A stretch of 64,000 bases of DNA from an uncultured Clostridia bacterium (GCA_947630285.1 CANRHD010000001.1:186001-250000), one strand, 5' to 3'. Numbered from the stretch's first letter, positions 25,447 to 33,843 are shown. Notes: generated from the letters alone by a model not told the origin. Program-made: numbers and translations.

Positions 25447-27565
25447 TGTCTAACTCCTCCGATTCTTCAACTGTATTTTTGCCGCCGTTATCCGGCTTTT
25501 TTTCTCTCCACTTAAAGCTTGTTTTTGAGATAAGCCCCTCGCCTATGCAAAGTATGGGCGCAAGGAATAATATTATTACAAGTGCGCTTATTACCGAGCC
25601 CCTTGCAAGCAGGGCGCATATGCCTTTTATAATTGATATATCGCAGATAAGGTAAACGCCGAAGGTCGCCACAAAGAACACCGTTGCGCTTTGCAGTATT
25701 GAAATCTGCGCCGCAGTCATCGCATTTAATATAGCCTGTTTTTTGCCGTTGTTCCTGTTTAGCTCCTCTTTAAACCTTGTCGTCAGCAAAATTGCGTAAT
25801 CGACCGTTGCGCCGAGCTGAACGCAGTTTATTACGGTCGGGTCTACGAACGACATCTGAACCCCCGAAAGCACGGAAATCGAAAGATTTATCCAGATAGC
25901 AAGCTCTATTGAAAGGGTCAGAATAATGGGCAGAGAGATAGATTTAAGACAAATTGCTATGAGTATGAATATCGCCGCAACCGAGAGTATGCTTGTGACG
26001 GCGAAATCCCTGTCCGTAGTAGTTATCAAATCCCTTGATATTGCGCCCTCGCCCGTTACAAATCCGTTTTTGTCATAGGATTTAACGATTTTTTCGAGGC
26101 GTCCCACCTGTTCGTTTAATTCGTCCGTCGCCGTGGCGTACTGCGAATTTACCATCATAAGCTGTAGGCCGTCCGCCTTGCAGATTTTAAGAATACTGTC
26201 GGGAATTATGCTGTCGGGTACTGCCGGTCCGACAAAGTCATTGTAAGCCAACATGGAGCTTACGCCGCCGACATTTCTAATTTCGTCCTCCATTTCCATT
26301 ATTTTGCCCGTGGGCATACTGTCGTCAAATATAATGAAATGGGTTGTAGCCATATCAAAATCGGCTTTCAGCTTATTAAGTCCCCTGACGGATACAAAAT
26401 CCTCGGGAAGCGCCTTATCCATGCTGTAGTACAGTTCCGCCTTGCTCTGAACAAAATACGCCGGAATGAGCAATAAAACGAATATTACGGCAAAAACTCT
26501 CCTGTGCTTATACACAAAGCTGTTGAGCTTGGAAAAATCGGGCATCAGATTTCTGTGGCGGTATTTATTGATAGCCTCCTCAAACAGCAGTATAAGCTCC
26601 GGCAATACGAATATAACGGTAAATATTCCGAATATAACGCCCTTTGCCATTACAAAGCCTATATCGAAGCCGAGCCTTAACTGCATAAAGCACAGCGCCA
26701 AAAAGCCGAAAATGGTTGTAAGCGACGAACCGATAAGCGCCGTAAGGGATTTTGTAACCGCCGCCGCCATTGCCTGCGTTCTGTCGGGATATTTGGGCTT
26801 TTCCTCCTCGTACCTGTCGAGCAGGAAAATGGAGTAATCCATTGTTACGCCAAGCTGTAGTATAGCGGCTATGCTCTGGGTAATAAAGGATATTTCGCCG
26901 AGGAAAATATTTGTCCCCATATTATAAACTATAGCCATTGCCAGTGCGGCAAGTATAATAAACGGAAGCACCCACGACTGCATCATCAACGACATTACCG
27001 CAAGCGCAAGCAAAACGGCAACGCAAATATAAACGGGCGCCTGCTTGTCGCAAACCTCTTTTGTGTCCTCAACTATGGCGGAAAGTCCGCTGATTACGGT
27101 ATTTTTATTCATCAATCCCTTTATCTGCGCTATTGCGTCGAGAGTTTCGTCGGAAGATCCGGGATTGCTGTACCTGACAAGCATCATGGTTTTGTTTTCG
27201 TCTGCGCTGTAAAAAATATCTTTAAGCACATCGGGCAAAACGCTTACGGGAATTGAAATATCCGCAAGCTCGTCTGACCACATAACGGAGGCTACGCCGT
27301 CTATTTTTTCAATCTCCCCCTTTAGTGCGGAGGAGTACTTTGCCGGCATATCCTCTATTACAATTATTGAAATTCCCGCGTTGTTAAAGGTTTCGTCAAG
27401 TACCTGTTCGCCCTTAACAGAGTCGAGAGTGTCGGGAAGATAAGACATTATGTCATAATTGACCCTTGTTGCCAAAAAGCCGATGATTGACGGTATCAGC
27501 AGTAATACCGCTATCAATACGACCGTTTTCGGGTGCCTTGCCTCCCAGAGCGCAATTTTTTTCAA
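25439..27565 (-). CDS. MMPL/RND-family transporter
   Basis: A 708-residue membrane exporter with two MMPL repeats, each one membrane segment, a large outside loop and five further segments (first repeat about 10-340, second about 350-690). Conserved stretches are the proton-relay-type QLGVTMDYSIFLLDRY in the first half and QLGATVDYAILLTTRFKEE in the second. Likely exports a lipid or amphiphile driven by proton flow. It overlaps the TetR gene by four bases (ATGA) and the lipoprotein by eight, so all three share one mRNA under TetR control. The substrate is unknown. Confidence 0.92.
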   Translation of the reverse strand: MKKIALWEARHPKTVVLIAVLLLIPSIIGFLATRVNYDIMSYLPDTLDSVKGEQVLDETFNNAGISIIVIEDMPAKYSSALKGEIEKIDGVASVMWSDELADISIPVSVLPDVLKDIFYSADENKTMMLVRYSNPGSSDETLDAIAQIKGLMNKNTVISGLSAIVEDTKEVCDKQAPVYICVAVLLALAVMSLMMQSWVLPFIILAALAMAIVYNMGTNIFLGEISFITQSIAAILQLGVTMDYSIFLLDRYEEEKPKYPDRTQAMAAAVTKSLTALIGSSLTTIFGFLALCFMQLRLGFDIGFVMAKGVIFGIFTVIFVLPELILLFEEAINKYRHRNLMPDFSKLNSFVYKHRRVFAVIFVLLLIPAYFVQSKAELYYSMDKALPEDFVSVRGLNKLKADFDMATTHFIIFDDSMPTGKIMEMEDEIRNVGGVSSMLAYNDFVGPAVPDSIIPDSILKICKADGLQLMMVNSQYATATDELNEQVGRLEKIVKSYDKNGFVTGEGAISRDLITTTDRDFAVTSILSVAAIFILIAICLKSISLPIILTLSIELAIWINLSISVLSGVQMSFVDPTVINCVQLGATVDYAILLTTRFKEELNRNNGKKQAILNAMTAAQISILQSATVFFVATFGVYLICDISIIKGICALLARGSVISALVIILFLAPILCIGEGLISKTSFKWREKKPDNGGKNTVEESEELDNA

Positions 27566-28164
27566 TTTCTATCACCTTCGGTATCTATAGAATTTCCGAC
27601 TATTGCCAAAAGCTGAGGCTTTAGCTGTTCGAGGGAATACGGCTTTTCGTAGAGTATTGCGTTACAGCAGGCGGAAACTACCATATCTATATACAGATAC
27701 AGCCTTATGCCGACCGTGTCCTCATCCCCTCCGAGAGCCAAAAAATAATTGTATATTTCATCATACAGTTGTTTTAGCGGACCTGTGCGGTTTTCTATAA
27801 CCGCCTCCACGCAAACATTGACATTTTTATCAATAAGCAATGCGAGGGTCCTGTTTTCCTCAAGGAATTTAATTAAAAAATCAATATAGTTTTTTGTATG
27901 GATTTTAAAATCCCCGGCGTTTTTGATTTTGCACGGTTCAAACTCAACGGCCGTCATAAATTTTGACGCCTTGTCAAGTATCAGCTTTGAAATAAGGTCA
28001 TATTTATCCTTAAAATAAAGGTAAAAAGTCCCCTTTGCAACGCCGGCTTTTTTTACTATTTCGTCTATTGACACAAGGTGCGAGCCCTTTCTCTCAAAAA
28101 GCTCATACGCAGAGTCAAGCATAGACTTAAACTTTTCGCTTTTGTTTAACGCTCTTTTGCTCAT
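27562..28164 (-). CDS. TetR/AcrR family repressor
   Basis: A 200-residue regulator with an N-terminal helix-turn-helix (about 10-57; FKSMLDSAYELFERKG, IVKKAGVAKGTFYLYF, KDKYDLISKL) and a helical ligand-binding C-terminal domain. It is the first gene of the pump operon, and two copies of a 13-bp palindrome-like site flank its promoter, so it almost certainly represses its own operon until the pump substrate binds. GGAGG precedes the ATG. Confidence 0.93.
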   Translation of the reverse strand: MSKRALNKSEKFKSMLDSAYELFERKGSHLVSIDEIVKKAGVAKGTFYLYFKDKYDLISKLILDKASKFMTAVEFEPCKIKNAGDFKIHTKNYIDFLIKFLEENRTLALLIDKNVNVCVEAVIENRTGPLKQLYDEIYNYFLALGGDEDTVGIRLYLYIDMVVSACCNAILYEKPYSLEQLKPQLLAIVGNSIDTEGDRN

Positions 28165-28179
28165 AAGCGCCTCCTTAAA

Positions 28180-28192
28180 TGACTAACAGTCA
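28180..28192 (-). promoter_or_regulatory. TetR operator 1
   Basis: TGACTAACAGTCA, downstream of the transcription start. It is the inverted form, with one mismatch, of operator 2, 40 bp away centre to centre (about four helix turns). Confidence 0.75.
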
Positions 28193-28204
28193 TTTTCTTT
28201 AGAG

Positions 28205-28233
28205 ATATTAGCACAAAAATGACCGTTAGTCAA
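28205..28233 (-). promoter_or_regulatory. Promoter of the tetR-MMPL operon
   Basis: Minus-strand TTGACT (28228-28233), 17-base spacer, TAATAT (28205-28210). The -35 box lies in operator 2. Confidence 0.8.
28220..28232 (-). promoter_or_regulatory. TetR operator 2
   Basis: TGACCGTTAGTCA on the plus strand, overlapping the -35 box, so binding would block RNA polymerase. Confidence 0.75.
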
Positions 28234-28320
28234 TATTTTTTCTTGGCGTTAATAATTTGTTTACAAATTAAACAAGTAAGCGCAATATCGGCGCTGTGAG
28301 CCGAAGCTGTATCGTATGAT

Positions 28321-28365
28321 TTGCCCCGACCCTTGACTCTTCTTAAAAGGCGGACAAAGCTTTAA
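28321..28365 (-). repeat. Possible decayed fragment of the structured repeat
   Basis: GCCCCGACCCTTGA followed by AAAAGGCGGACAAAGCTTTAA resembles the end of copy B (GCCCCTCGACCCTA, AAAAAGGCGGCCGAAAACTTT). None of the strong hairpins remain. The rest of 28234-28380 shows nothing recognisable. Confidence 0.3.
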
Positions 28366-28380
28366 CGGTTTATCTGCATA

Positions 28381-28416
28381 CAAAAACAGCCTTTCATTGC
28401 GAAAGACTGTTTTTTC
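28381..28416 (-). terminator. Terminator of the feo operon
   Basis: AACAGTCTTTC/GAAAGGCTGTT stem (28385-28395, 28401-28411) with T runs on both sides, so it may work in both directions. Confidence 0.8.
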
Positions 28417-28418
28417 GA

Positions 28419-28592
28419 TTATCGGCCTTTATGGCAGGAGCTGTTCATGGGACAGCATCCGCAGTTGTTGCCGCAGGAGCATTTGCCCTTCTTTTTGTCC
28501 TTTATCATACTTGCTATAATCAGGGCTATTACAATAACAAGGACTAAGCTTATCAATATGGTGGCTATATTGTCAATTATAAAATCAAATAT
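28419..28592 (-). CDS. FeoB-associated Cys-rich membrane protein, apparent ATA start
   Basis: A 57-residue protein translated by hand. It has one membrane segment (IATILISLVLVIVIALIIASM), then KDKKKGK and a cysteine-rich tail (CSCGNNCGCCPMNSSCHKGR). This matches the small Cys-rich proteins that follow feoB in many clostridia and probably help ferrous iron transport. No ATG, GTG or TTG lies in frame before the membrane segment: the frame opens after a TAA at 28608-28610, and the only plausible start is ATA at 28590-28592, seven bases after AAAGGGGGT and directly after the feoB stop, giving M-FDFIIDN. An ATT three codons on is a weaker choice. A sequencing error is possible. Confidence 0.8.
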   Translation of the reverse strand: MFDFIIDNIATILISLVLVIVIALIIASMIKDKKKGKCSCGNNCGCCPMNSSCHKGR

Positions 28593-28593
28593 T

Positions 28594-30999
28594 TTATATA
28601 CCCCCTTTTACCGCCGTTAATCTGGTTGCCTCTTTATATGGCCTTACAAGCATATAAATCATTCCCACAAGCACAAGCGACGCCGCAATCAACCCGATAA
28701 TATTTGCATTACCCGTAAAGAGATTTCCGAATTGATTTATCATAAGCGAAACCGCATATGCAAAGCCGCATTGATAGCACACCGCAAACAGCGTCCACTT
28801 TGTATTGTTCATCTCTCTTTTTATTGCGCCTATCGCCGCAAAGCAAGGGGCGCAGAGAAGATTGAAAACGAGGAAGGAATAGCCTGTAACGGCGGTGAAT
28901 ACCCCTGCGAGGGAGCTGTAAACCGACTCGCCCGAATTGTAAAGTATGCCCATGGTGCCTACTATGTTTTCCTTTGCAACCAGGCCCGTAACGGAAGCTA
29001 CGGCCGCCTCCCAAGTGCCGAAGCCGAGAGGTATGAATATCCAGGAAATGCCCTTGCCGATAAAGGCTAAAATGGATAGATCAAGCTGTTCCTCGGAGAG
29101 CATTGTGAATTTGCCGTCTACAAAGCCGAAGTAGCTTGTAAACCATACTACGATAGTGGAAAGCAGGATTATTGTACCTGCCTTTTTAATGAACGACCAG
29201 CCCCTTTCCCAGGTTGAACGCAGAACATTTTTGACCGTGGGCAGGTGATACGCCGGAAGCTCCATTACAAACGGAGCGGGGTCGCCTGCAAACATCTTTG
29301 TCTTTTTAAGCATAATGCCCGAAACGATTATAGCGGCCATACCTATGAAATATGCGCTTGTTGCAACCCATGCCGAGCCGCCGAAAATAGCGCCGGCTAT
29401 CATCGAGATGAACGGAACCTTTGCGCCGCAGGGGATAAATGTAGTTGTCATTATCGTCATACGGCGGTCACGCTCGTTTTCTATGGTTCTGGACGCCATA
29501 ATTCCCGGAACTCCGCAGCCCGTGCCTACAAGCATGGGAATAAACGATTTTCCCGAAAGACCGAACTTTCTGAAAATCCTGTCAAGCACAAAGGCTATCC
29601 TTGCCATATATCCGCAGGCCTCAAGAATTGCAAGCAGGAGGAAAAGTACAAGCATTTGGGGTACAAAGCCCAAAACCGCACCTACGCCTGCGACTATACC
29701 GTCGTTTATAAGTCCGCTGAGCCAATCCGCCGCACCTGCCTTTTCAAGGGCGCCGCCCACCAATACGGGAATACCGGGTACCCATACGCCGTAATCGGCA
29801 GGGTCGGGTTCCTCGCCGCCAAAGGCGTTGAAATCGGTCACAGCCGTGTTGTAATCGCCGAGGGTAGCTTTCTTTTCGCTGACCTCAAGTGTTTCTTCGT
29901 CCGTAATTTTATAGGTGAAATTGCCTTTCGGAGCCTCTCCGTTTTCTTCTGTATAGGCGTTGTAGCCGTCAATTATAAGGGAGGCGTTCGTAAACTTTTC
30001 GGCGTCCTGCTCGTACTCTGCGCTTCCTATTCCGAACAGGTGCCAGCCGTCCCCGAATAGCCCGTCGTTCGCCCAATCGGTTGCAAAGCTTCCGACGCTT
30101 ACCATTGAAATGTAATATACAAGGAACATTATTACCGCAAAAACGGGAAGACCGAGCCATCTGTTTGTAACAATCTTATCTATTTTATCGGAGACTGTCA
30201 GCTTACCTGCGTTTTTCTTTTTATAGCAAGCCTTAATCACGGAAGCTATGTAAATATACCTTTCGTTGGTTATGATAGATTCCGCATCGTCGTCAAGCTC
30301 GTTTTCGGCTTGCTTTATATCGTTTTCGATGTGCGCCAAGGTTTCCTGCGCTATATTTAACGACTGCATAACCTTGTCGTCCCGTTCAAAGATTTTAATG
30401 GCGTACCATCTCTGCTGCTCTTCGGGCATATCGTGAACTGCGACCTCCTCAATATGCGCCAAGGCATGTTCAACCGCACCCGAAAAGCTGTGCTGTGGGA
30501 CGGTTTTTCCGCTCTTTGCCGCCTCTATTGCGGCCTCTGCGGCCTCTGCCGTGCCCAAGCCTTTTAGGGCGGAAATTTCCACAACCTTGCAGCCGAGCTG
30601 TCGGGACAGCTCATCGGTGTTGATTTTATCCCCGTTTTTCCTCACCGTATCCATCATATTTACCGCTACAACCACAGGTATGCCGAGCTCCGTAAGCTGA
30701 GTGGTAAGATACAGGTTCCTTTCGAGGTTTGTTCCGTCAACTATATTTAAAATTGCGTCGGGACGGTTGGCTATAAGGTAATTTCTCGCCACAACCTCCT
30801 CCATGGTATATGGGGACAGCGAGTAAATTCCGGGCAGGTCGGTTATTATGACGCCGTCGTGCTTTTTAAGCTTTCCTTCCTTTTTTTCCACCGTAACTCC
30901 CGGCCAGTTTCCGACGAACTGATTTGAGCCTGTCAGAGCGTTGAACAGGGTTGTTTTTCCGCTGTTCGGGTTTCCTGCAAGAGCAATTCTTATTTCCAT
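28594..30999 (-). CDS. feoB: Ferrous iron transporter FeoB
   Basis: GTP-dependent Fe(II) importer. The 801-residue protein has an N-terminal G domain (G1 GNPNSGKTTLFN, G3 DLPGIYSLSPY, G4 NMMD, G5 SALKG), a helical spacer (about 170-260) and a C-terminal membrane part with two Gate domains; RKFGLSGKSFIPMLVGTGCGVPG is the conserved stretch with the key cysteine. Between the first membrane segment and the Gate region there is an outside insertion of about 120 acidic residues (about 295-415), larger than in E. coli FeoB. It follows two feoA genes. One operator-like palindrome lies just upstream of its start. Confidence 0.96.
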   Translation of the reverse strand: MEIRIALAGNPNSGKTTLFNALTGSNQFVGNWPGVTVEKKEGKLKKHDGVIITDLPGIYSLSPYTMEEVVARNYLIANRPDAILNIVDGTNLERNLYLTTQLTELGIPVVVAVNMMDTVRKNGDKINTDELSRQLGCKVVEISALKGLGTAEAAEAAIEAAKSGKTVPQHSFSGAVEHALAHIEEVAVHDMPEEQQRWYAIKIFERDDKVMQSLNIAQETLAHIENDIKQAENELDDDAESIITNERYIYIASVIKACYKKKNAGKLTVSDKIDKIVTNRWLGLPVFAVIMFLVYYISMVSVGSFATDWANDGLFGDGWHLFGIGSAEYEQDAEKFTNASLIIDGYNAYTEENGEAPKGNFTYKITDEETLEVSEKKATLGDYNTAVTDFNAFGGEEPDPADYGVWVPGIPVLVGGALEKAGAADWLSGLINDGIVAGVGAVLGFVPQMLVLFLLLAILEACGYMARIAFVLDRIFRKFGLSGKSFIPMLVGTGCGVPGIMASRTIENERDRRMTIMTTTFIPCGAKVPFISMIAGAIFGGSAWVATSAYFIGMAAIIVSGIMLKKTKMFAGDPAPFVMELPAYHLPTVKNVLRSTWERGWSFIKKAGTIILLSTIVVWFTSYFGFVDGKFTMLSEEQLDLSILAFIGKGISWIFIPLGFGTWEAAVASVTGLVAKENIVGTMGILYNSGESVYSSLAGVFTAVTGYSFLVFNLLCAPCFAAIGAIKREMNNTKWTLFAVCYQCGFAYAVSLMINQFGNLFTGNANIIGLIAASLVLVGMIYMLVRPYKEATRLTAVKGGI

Positions 31000-31019
31000 A
31001 TCGTGTTCCTTTCAAATGA

Positions 31020-31035
31020 GTTAGTTTTAGCTAAC
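31020..31035 (-). promoter_or_regulatory. feo palindrome 4, between feoA and feoB
   Basis: GTTAGTTTTAGCTAAC, one mismatch from GTTAGC-N4-GCTAAC. It lies 21 bases before feoB, where it could control an internal start or block elongation. Confidence 0.65.
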
Positions 31036-31075
31036 TGCAAGATTTAAAAATAAGGGAATACTCCCCTTTTTAAGC

Positions 31076-31297
31076 TTATTCAACCTCTATCATTTCCGCA
31101 TCGGCTTTTCTTATGGAAAGCTCGTATCCTCGCACGGTTATTTCTATGGGGTCGCCCAGCGGAGCAAGCTTTTTCACCTGTAGCTCAACGCCCTTTGTAA
31201 GACCCATATCCATTATGCGCCGTTTAACCGCCCCCTCGCCGTGGAGCTTTACCACCTTTAGCCTTTCGCCTGTTTTGGCCTGTCGTAATGTTTTCAT
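31076..31297 (-). CDS. feoA: FeoA protein
   Basis: A 73-residue SH3-like protein that assists FeoB. It has the FeoA pattern KTLRQAKTGERLKVVKLHGEGAVKRRIMDMGLTKG...VKKLAPLGDPIEITVRGYELSIRKADAEMIEVE in outline (shortened here). It is the second of two feoA genes and lies 76 bases before feoB. GGAGG precedes the ATG. Confidence 0.93.
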   Translation of the reverse strand: MKTLRQAKTGERLKVVKLHGEGAVKRRIMDMGLTKGVELQVKKLAPLGDPIEITVRGYELSIRKADAEMIEVE

Positions 31298-31325
31298 AAC
31301 TTTCCTCCTTGTGTTTTATGTAAAA

Positions 31326-31544
31326 TCAAACCATGATTTTTTGCGCCGTTTCTTTGCTTATGGCTATTCTCGCATCTTTAACGCTGACTATAACATTGCC
31401 GCCGAGCGTGTTTATTATTTTCACGGAACCGCCGACCACAAAGCCGAGCTCCTCAAGATGCTTTTTTACTTTATCGGTGCCGCCGATTTTTTTTATGATA
31501 TTTTCTTCGCCCTCGCACGCAAGCGTTAAAGGCAGCATAAACAT
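31326..31544 (-). CDS. feoA: FeoA protein, first copy
   Basis: A 72-residue FeoA-type protein, first gene of the feo operon. It starts MFMLPLTLACEGEEN and contains KKHLEELGFVVGGSVKIIN and ends in the ARIAISKETAQKIMV pattern that most FeoA proteins share. It differs from the second FeoA, so this is an old duplication. GGAGAGAT precedes the ATG. Two operator palindromes lie within 65 bases upstream. Confidence 0.9.
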   Translation of the reverse strand: MFMLPLTLACEGEENIIKKIGGTDKVKKHLEELGFVVGGSVKIINTLGGNVIVSVKDARIAISKETAQKIMV

Positions 31545-31555
31545 CTCTCCTTCTT

Positions 31556-31571
31556 GTTAGCAGAGGCTAAC
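31556..31571. promoter_or_regulatory. feo palindrome 1
   Basis: GTTAGCAGAGGCTAAC, exact GTTAGC-N4-GCTAAC. It lies in the feoA leader, about 40 bases after the predicted start of transcription. Confidence 0.8.
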
Positions 31572-31590
31572 TCAATGCCTTAAAAATCGG

Positions 31591-31606
31591 GTTAGCTTTT
31601 GCTAAC
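31591..31606. promoter_or_regulatory. feo palindrome 2
   Basis: GTTAGCTTTTGCTAAC, exact match, extended to a GG...CC pair. It covers the predicted transcription start of the feo operon, a good position for repression. Confidence 0.85.
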
Positions 31607-31615
31607 CTCCTATAC

Positions 31616-31644
31616 ATAATATCCGAATTAAATCACTTTGTCAA
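31616..31644 (-). promoter_or_regulatory. feo operon promoter
   Basis: Minus-strand TTGACA (31639-31644), 17-base spacer, TATTAT (31616-31621). Confidence 0.88.
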
Positions 31645-31700
31645 TATTTCTTTTAAAAAATTCGGCACGAAAAAGCAATTTCGGAAATTTAAACAATTTA

Positions 31701-31716
31701 GTTAGCGATTGCTAAC
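31701..31716. promoter_or_regulatory. feo palindrome 3
   Basis: GTTAGCGATTGCTAAC, extended by A...T on each side. It lies between the feo promoter and the promoter of the divergent FMN protein gene, so it may control either. Confidence 0.8.
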
Positions 31717-31758
31717 TATACATTGTGTATTTTTTCGCATTTTCCGTTTCCCCTACGA

Positions 31759-31787
31759 TTGTAAAACGCCGTTTTCTGTGCTATTAT
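31759..31787 (+). promoter_or_regulatory. Promoter of the FMN split-barrel gene
   Basis: TTGTAA (31759-31764), 17-base spacer, TATTAT (31782-31787). Confidence 0.75.
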
Positions 31788-31821
31788 ATAACGGTAAAAA
31801 ACTTTAAAAGGAGCAAAGCGA

Positions 31822-32298
31822 ATGTTCAGGGAAATGGTGCGTAAAAACAGGCAGATAAGCCGAGAGGAATGTATCGGCATTTTAAAAAACGAGCCGAGAG
31901 GCGTGCTGTCCGTTACAGGCGACGGCGACTACCCTTACGGTATGCCTATGAATTTTTGGTACTGCGAGGATAACGGCCATATATATTTTCACGGCGGAAA
32001 ATCGGGCCACAAAATTGACGCTTTAAAAGCTGACGACAGGGTTTCTTTCTGCGTTTATGACAGCGGATACAGAAACGACGGCGACTGGGCGCTAAACATT
32101 AAAAGCGTTATAATTTTCGGCAGGGTAAAATTTGTCGATGATTTTGACAAGGTAGTTGACATCAGCCGAAAGCTTAGCCTGAAATATACGGCTGACAGCC
32201 AATACATAGAAAAAGAGATTTCACGCTTTGCCAAAACAACGCTCTGCCTTGAGCTTATACCCGAACATATGACGGGAAAGCTTGTAAAAGAGTCCTGA
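31822..32298 (+). CDS. Pyridoxamine 5'-phosphate oxidase-like FMN-binding protein
   Basis: A 158-residue split-barrel flavoprotein of the NimA/PNPOx-like group. Recognisable parts are SREECIGILKNEPRGVLSV, YPYGMPMNFWY and IYFHGGKSGHKIDALK, which form the flavin pocket in this family. The role is unknown; relatives reduce nitro compounds or bind haem or F420. It is divergent from the feo operon and shares its upstream region, including an iron-type palindrome, so iron or redox control is possible but only inferred. AAAAGGAG precedes the ATG. Confidence 0.85.
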   Translation: MFREMVRKNRQISREECIGILKNEPRGVLSVTGDGDYPYGMPMNFWYCEDNGHIYFHGGKSGHKIDALKADDRVSFCVYDSGYRNDGDWALNIKSVIIFGRVKFVDDFDKVVDISRKLSLKYTADSQYIEKEISRFAKTTLCLELIPEHMTGKLVKES

Positions 32299-32318
32299 AC
32301 GGCCGCAAATATACGCAA

Positions 32319-32355
32319 AAATCCCTCCTCGTTTTGGGGAGGGATTTCGTTTTTG
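32319..32355 (+). terminator. Terminator after the FMN protein gene
   Basis: AAATCCCTCC/GGAGGGATTT perfect 10-bp stem followed by CGTTTTT. Confidence 0.85.
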
Positions 32356-32420
32356 GGAAGTTAAATGCAAATTGTTCATATTTTTTGTAAATATTGCCCT
32401 AAAAATCGTCAGTTTTCTTG

Positions 32421-32449
32421 TTGAAAATTAAGGGTGAAGAGAGTATAAT
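32421..32449 (+). promoter_or_regulatory. Promoter of the MATE gene
   Basis: TTGAAA (32421-32426), 17-base spacer, TATAAT (32444-32449). Confidence 0.82.
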
Positions 32450-32499
32450 GTCCTCTAAACACATAAAAAGAAACAGTTTTAGCTTCGGAGGAATATAAA

Positions 32500-33843
32500 T
32501 TGACAAAAGGCAAATCAATGACTGAGGGCTCGCCGTGGAAGCATATACTGATTTTCGCCCTGCCCGTTCTTGCAGGGGCGTTGCTCCAACAGTTATATAA
32601 CACGGTAGATACGATAATAGTCGGCAACTATTCGGGAGAGGACGCTCTGTCGGCGGTAGGCACAACCGCTCCGGTAACCTTCCTTTTCCTTGCGATAGCG
32701 ATGGGATTTTCGCAGGGCAACGGCGTTCTCGTAGCGCAGTATTTCGGCGCAAATGACGAAAAAAGGCTTAGGAAGGCCGCTTCAACGGGTCTTATACTTA
32801 TTTTTTCTCTGGGTATCTTAACCACAATAGCCGGCGTAATTCTCGCAAAGCCGATAATAATACATTTAATTCATGTTCCCAAAGAGATAATAAGCCTGAC
32901 CGAGCAATACTTTTTAATATACACCCTCGGCCTGATTTTTCAATTTGGATACAACATTTTTTCATCTATACTGCGTGCCGTGGGCGACAGCTCCGCAACG
33001 CTGTACTTTTTGCTTATATCATCGGTGCTAAACATAGTGCTTGACCTGATTTTTGTTGCAAAATTTCACTGGGGAGTTGCCGGTGCGGCGATCGCTACGG
33101 ATATTTCACAGGCCGTCTCTTTTGTTGCGGCATATGTTTACATGTCCGTAAAATACCCTGTTTTCAGGTTTAAATTTAAAGATTTAAGCTGGGAAAGACA
33201 GCTTGCAAAAAAGACTGTAACAATAGGCTTCCCCATGGCATTACAGCTTATAGTCGTCTCGCTGGGGCTTACGCTTATACAGAGAGCGGTCAACGAATTC
33301 GGCAAGACAATGACCGCCTCGTTTACGGTCGGGCAGAGAATAGAAATGTACCTTAACCTCCCCTGTAACGCCTTTCAAACGACGCTTGCGACCTATACGG
33401 GTCAAAATATCGGGGCAGGCAAAATGGACAGGGTTTCAAAGGGAGCCCGTCAATCCGTTTTTATGTCCGTACTGTTTTCGATTGTGATAGCCATAGCCAT
33501 GTGGAGCTTTTCGGGCAGTATTGTAAACCTGTTCGGAATAAGCGACCAATCCGCAGTTTACTGCAATATGCACATTAAGGCGATTTCGCTCGTAAACCTT
33601 ATACTTTCAATGTATGTTCCGCTTTTCGGCGTTTTTCAGGGCGCAGGCCACGGCGGAATACCGACTGTTGTCGCCACCTGTGCGCTTTCGACAAGGGTTA
33701 TAGTTACATATCTTTTAAGATACAGCAGATTTTTCGGATATACTATTATCTGGTGGAACGGTCTGTTCGGCTTTGCGATAGGCTGTACTATAAGCTGGGT
33801 TTACTATCTGAGCAAACGCTGGCAGAAAAACTCAAGGCTGTAA
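32500..33843 (+). CDS. MATE family efflux transporter
   Basis: A 447-residue, 12-segment exporter of the MATE family that uses sodium or proton flow to expel drugs or metabolites. The start MTKGKSMTEGSPWKHILIFALPVLAG and the stretch QQLYNTVDTIIVG are typical, and the second half repeats the fold (FPMALQLIVVSLGL). The start codon is TTG, with GGAGG eight bases upstream; homologues begin with MT(K/Q)G, which supports it over the ATG six codons later. It is a single-gene unit with its own promoter and terminator. The substrate is unknown. Confidence 0.93.
   Translation: MTKGKSMTEGSPWKHILIFALPVLAGALLQQLYNTVDTIIVGNYSGEDALSAVGTTAPVTFLFLAIAMGFSQGNGVLVAQYFGANDEKRLRKAASTGLILIFSLGILTTIAGVILAKPIIIHLIHVPKEIISLTEQYFLIYTLGLIFQFGYNIFSSILRAVGDSSATLYFLLISSVLNIVLDLIFVAKFHWGVAGAAIATDISQAVSFVAAYVYMSVKYPVFRFKFKDLSWERQLAKKTVTIGFPMALQLIVVSLGLTLIQRAVNEFGKTMTASFTVGQRIEMYLNLPCNAFQTTLATYTGQNIGAGKMDRVSKGARQSVFMSVLFSIVIAIAMWSFSGSIVNLFGISDQSAVYCNMHIKAISLVNLILSMYVPLFGVFQGAGHGGIPTVVATCALSTRVIVTYLLRYSRFFGYTIIWWNGLFGFAIGCTISWVYYLSKRWQKNSRL

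Noticed and set aside
29245-30060. 271-codon frame antisense to feoB
   Set aside because: It lies wholly inside feoB, whose motifs are intact, and its product is a Cys/Arg-rich shadow.
28594-30999. FeoB insertion of about 120 residues as a novel domain
   Set aside because: Similar outside insertions occur in other gut clostridial FeoB proteins as far as I recall, so it was noted but not scored.
31556-31716. Spaced GTTAGC palindromes as a CRISPR-like array
   Set aside because: Spacing is irregular and the units are 16-bp palindromes placed at promoters, so operators fit better.
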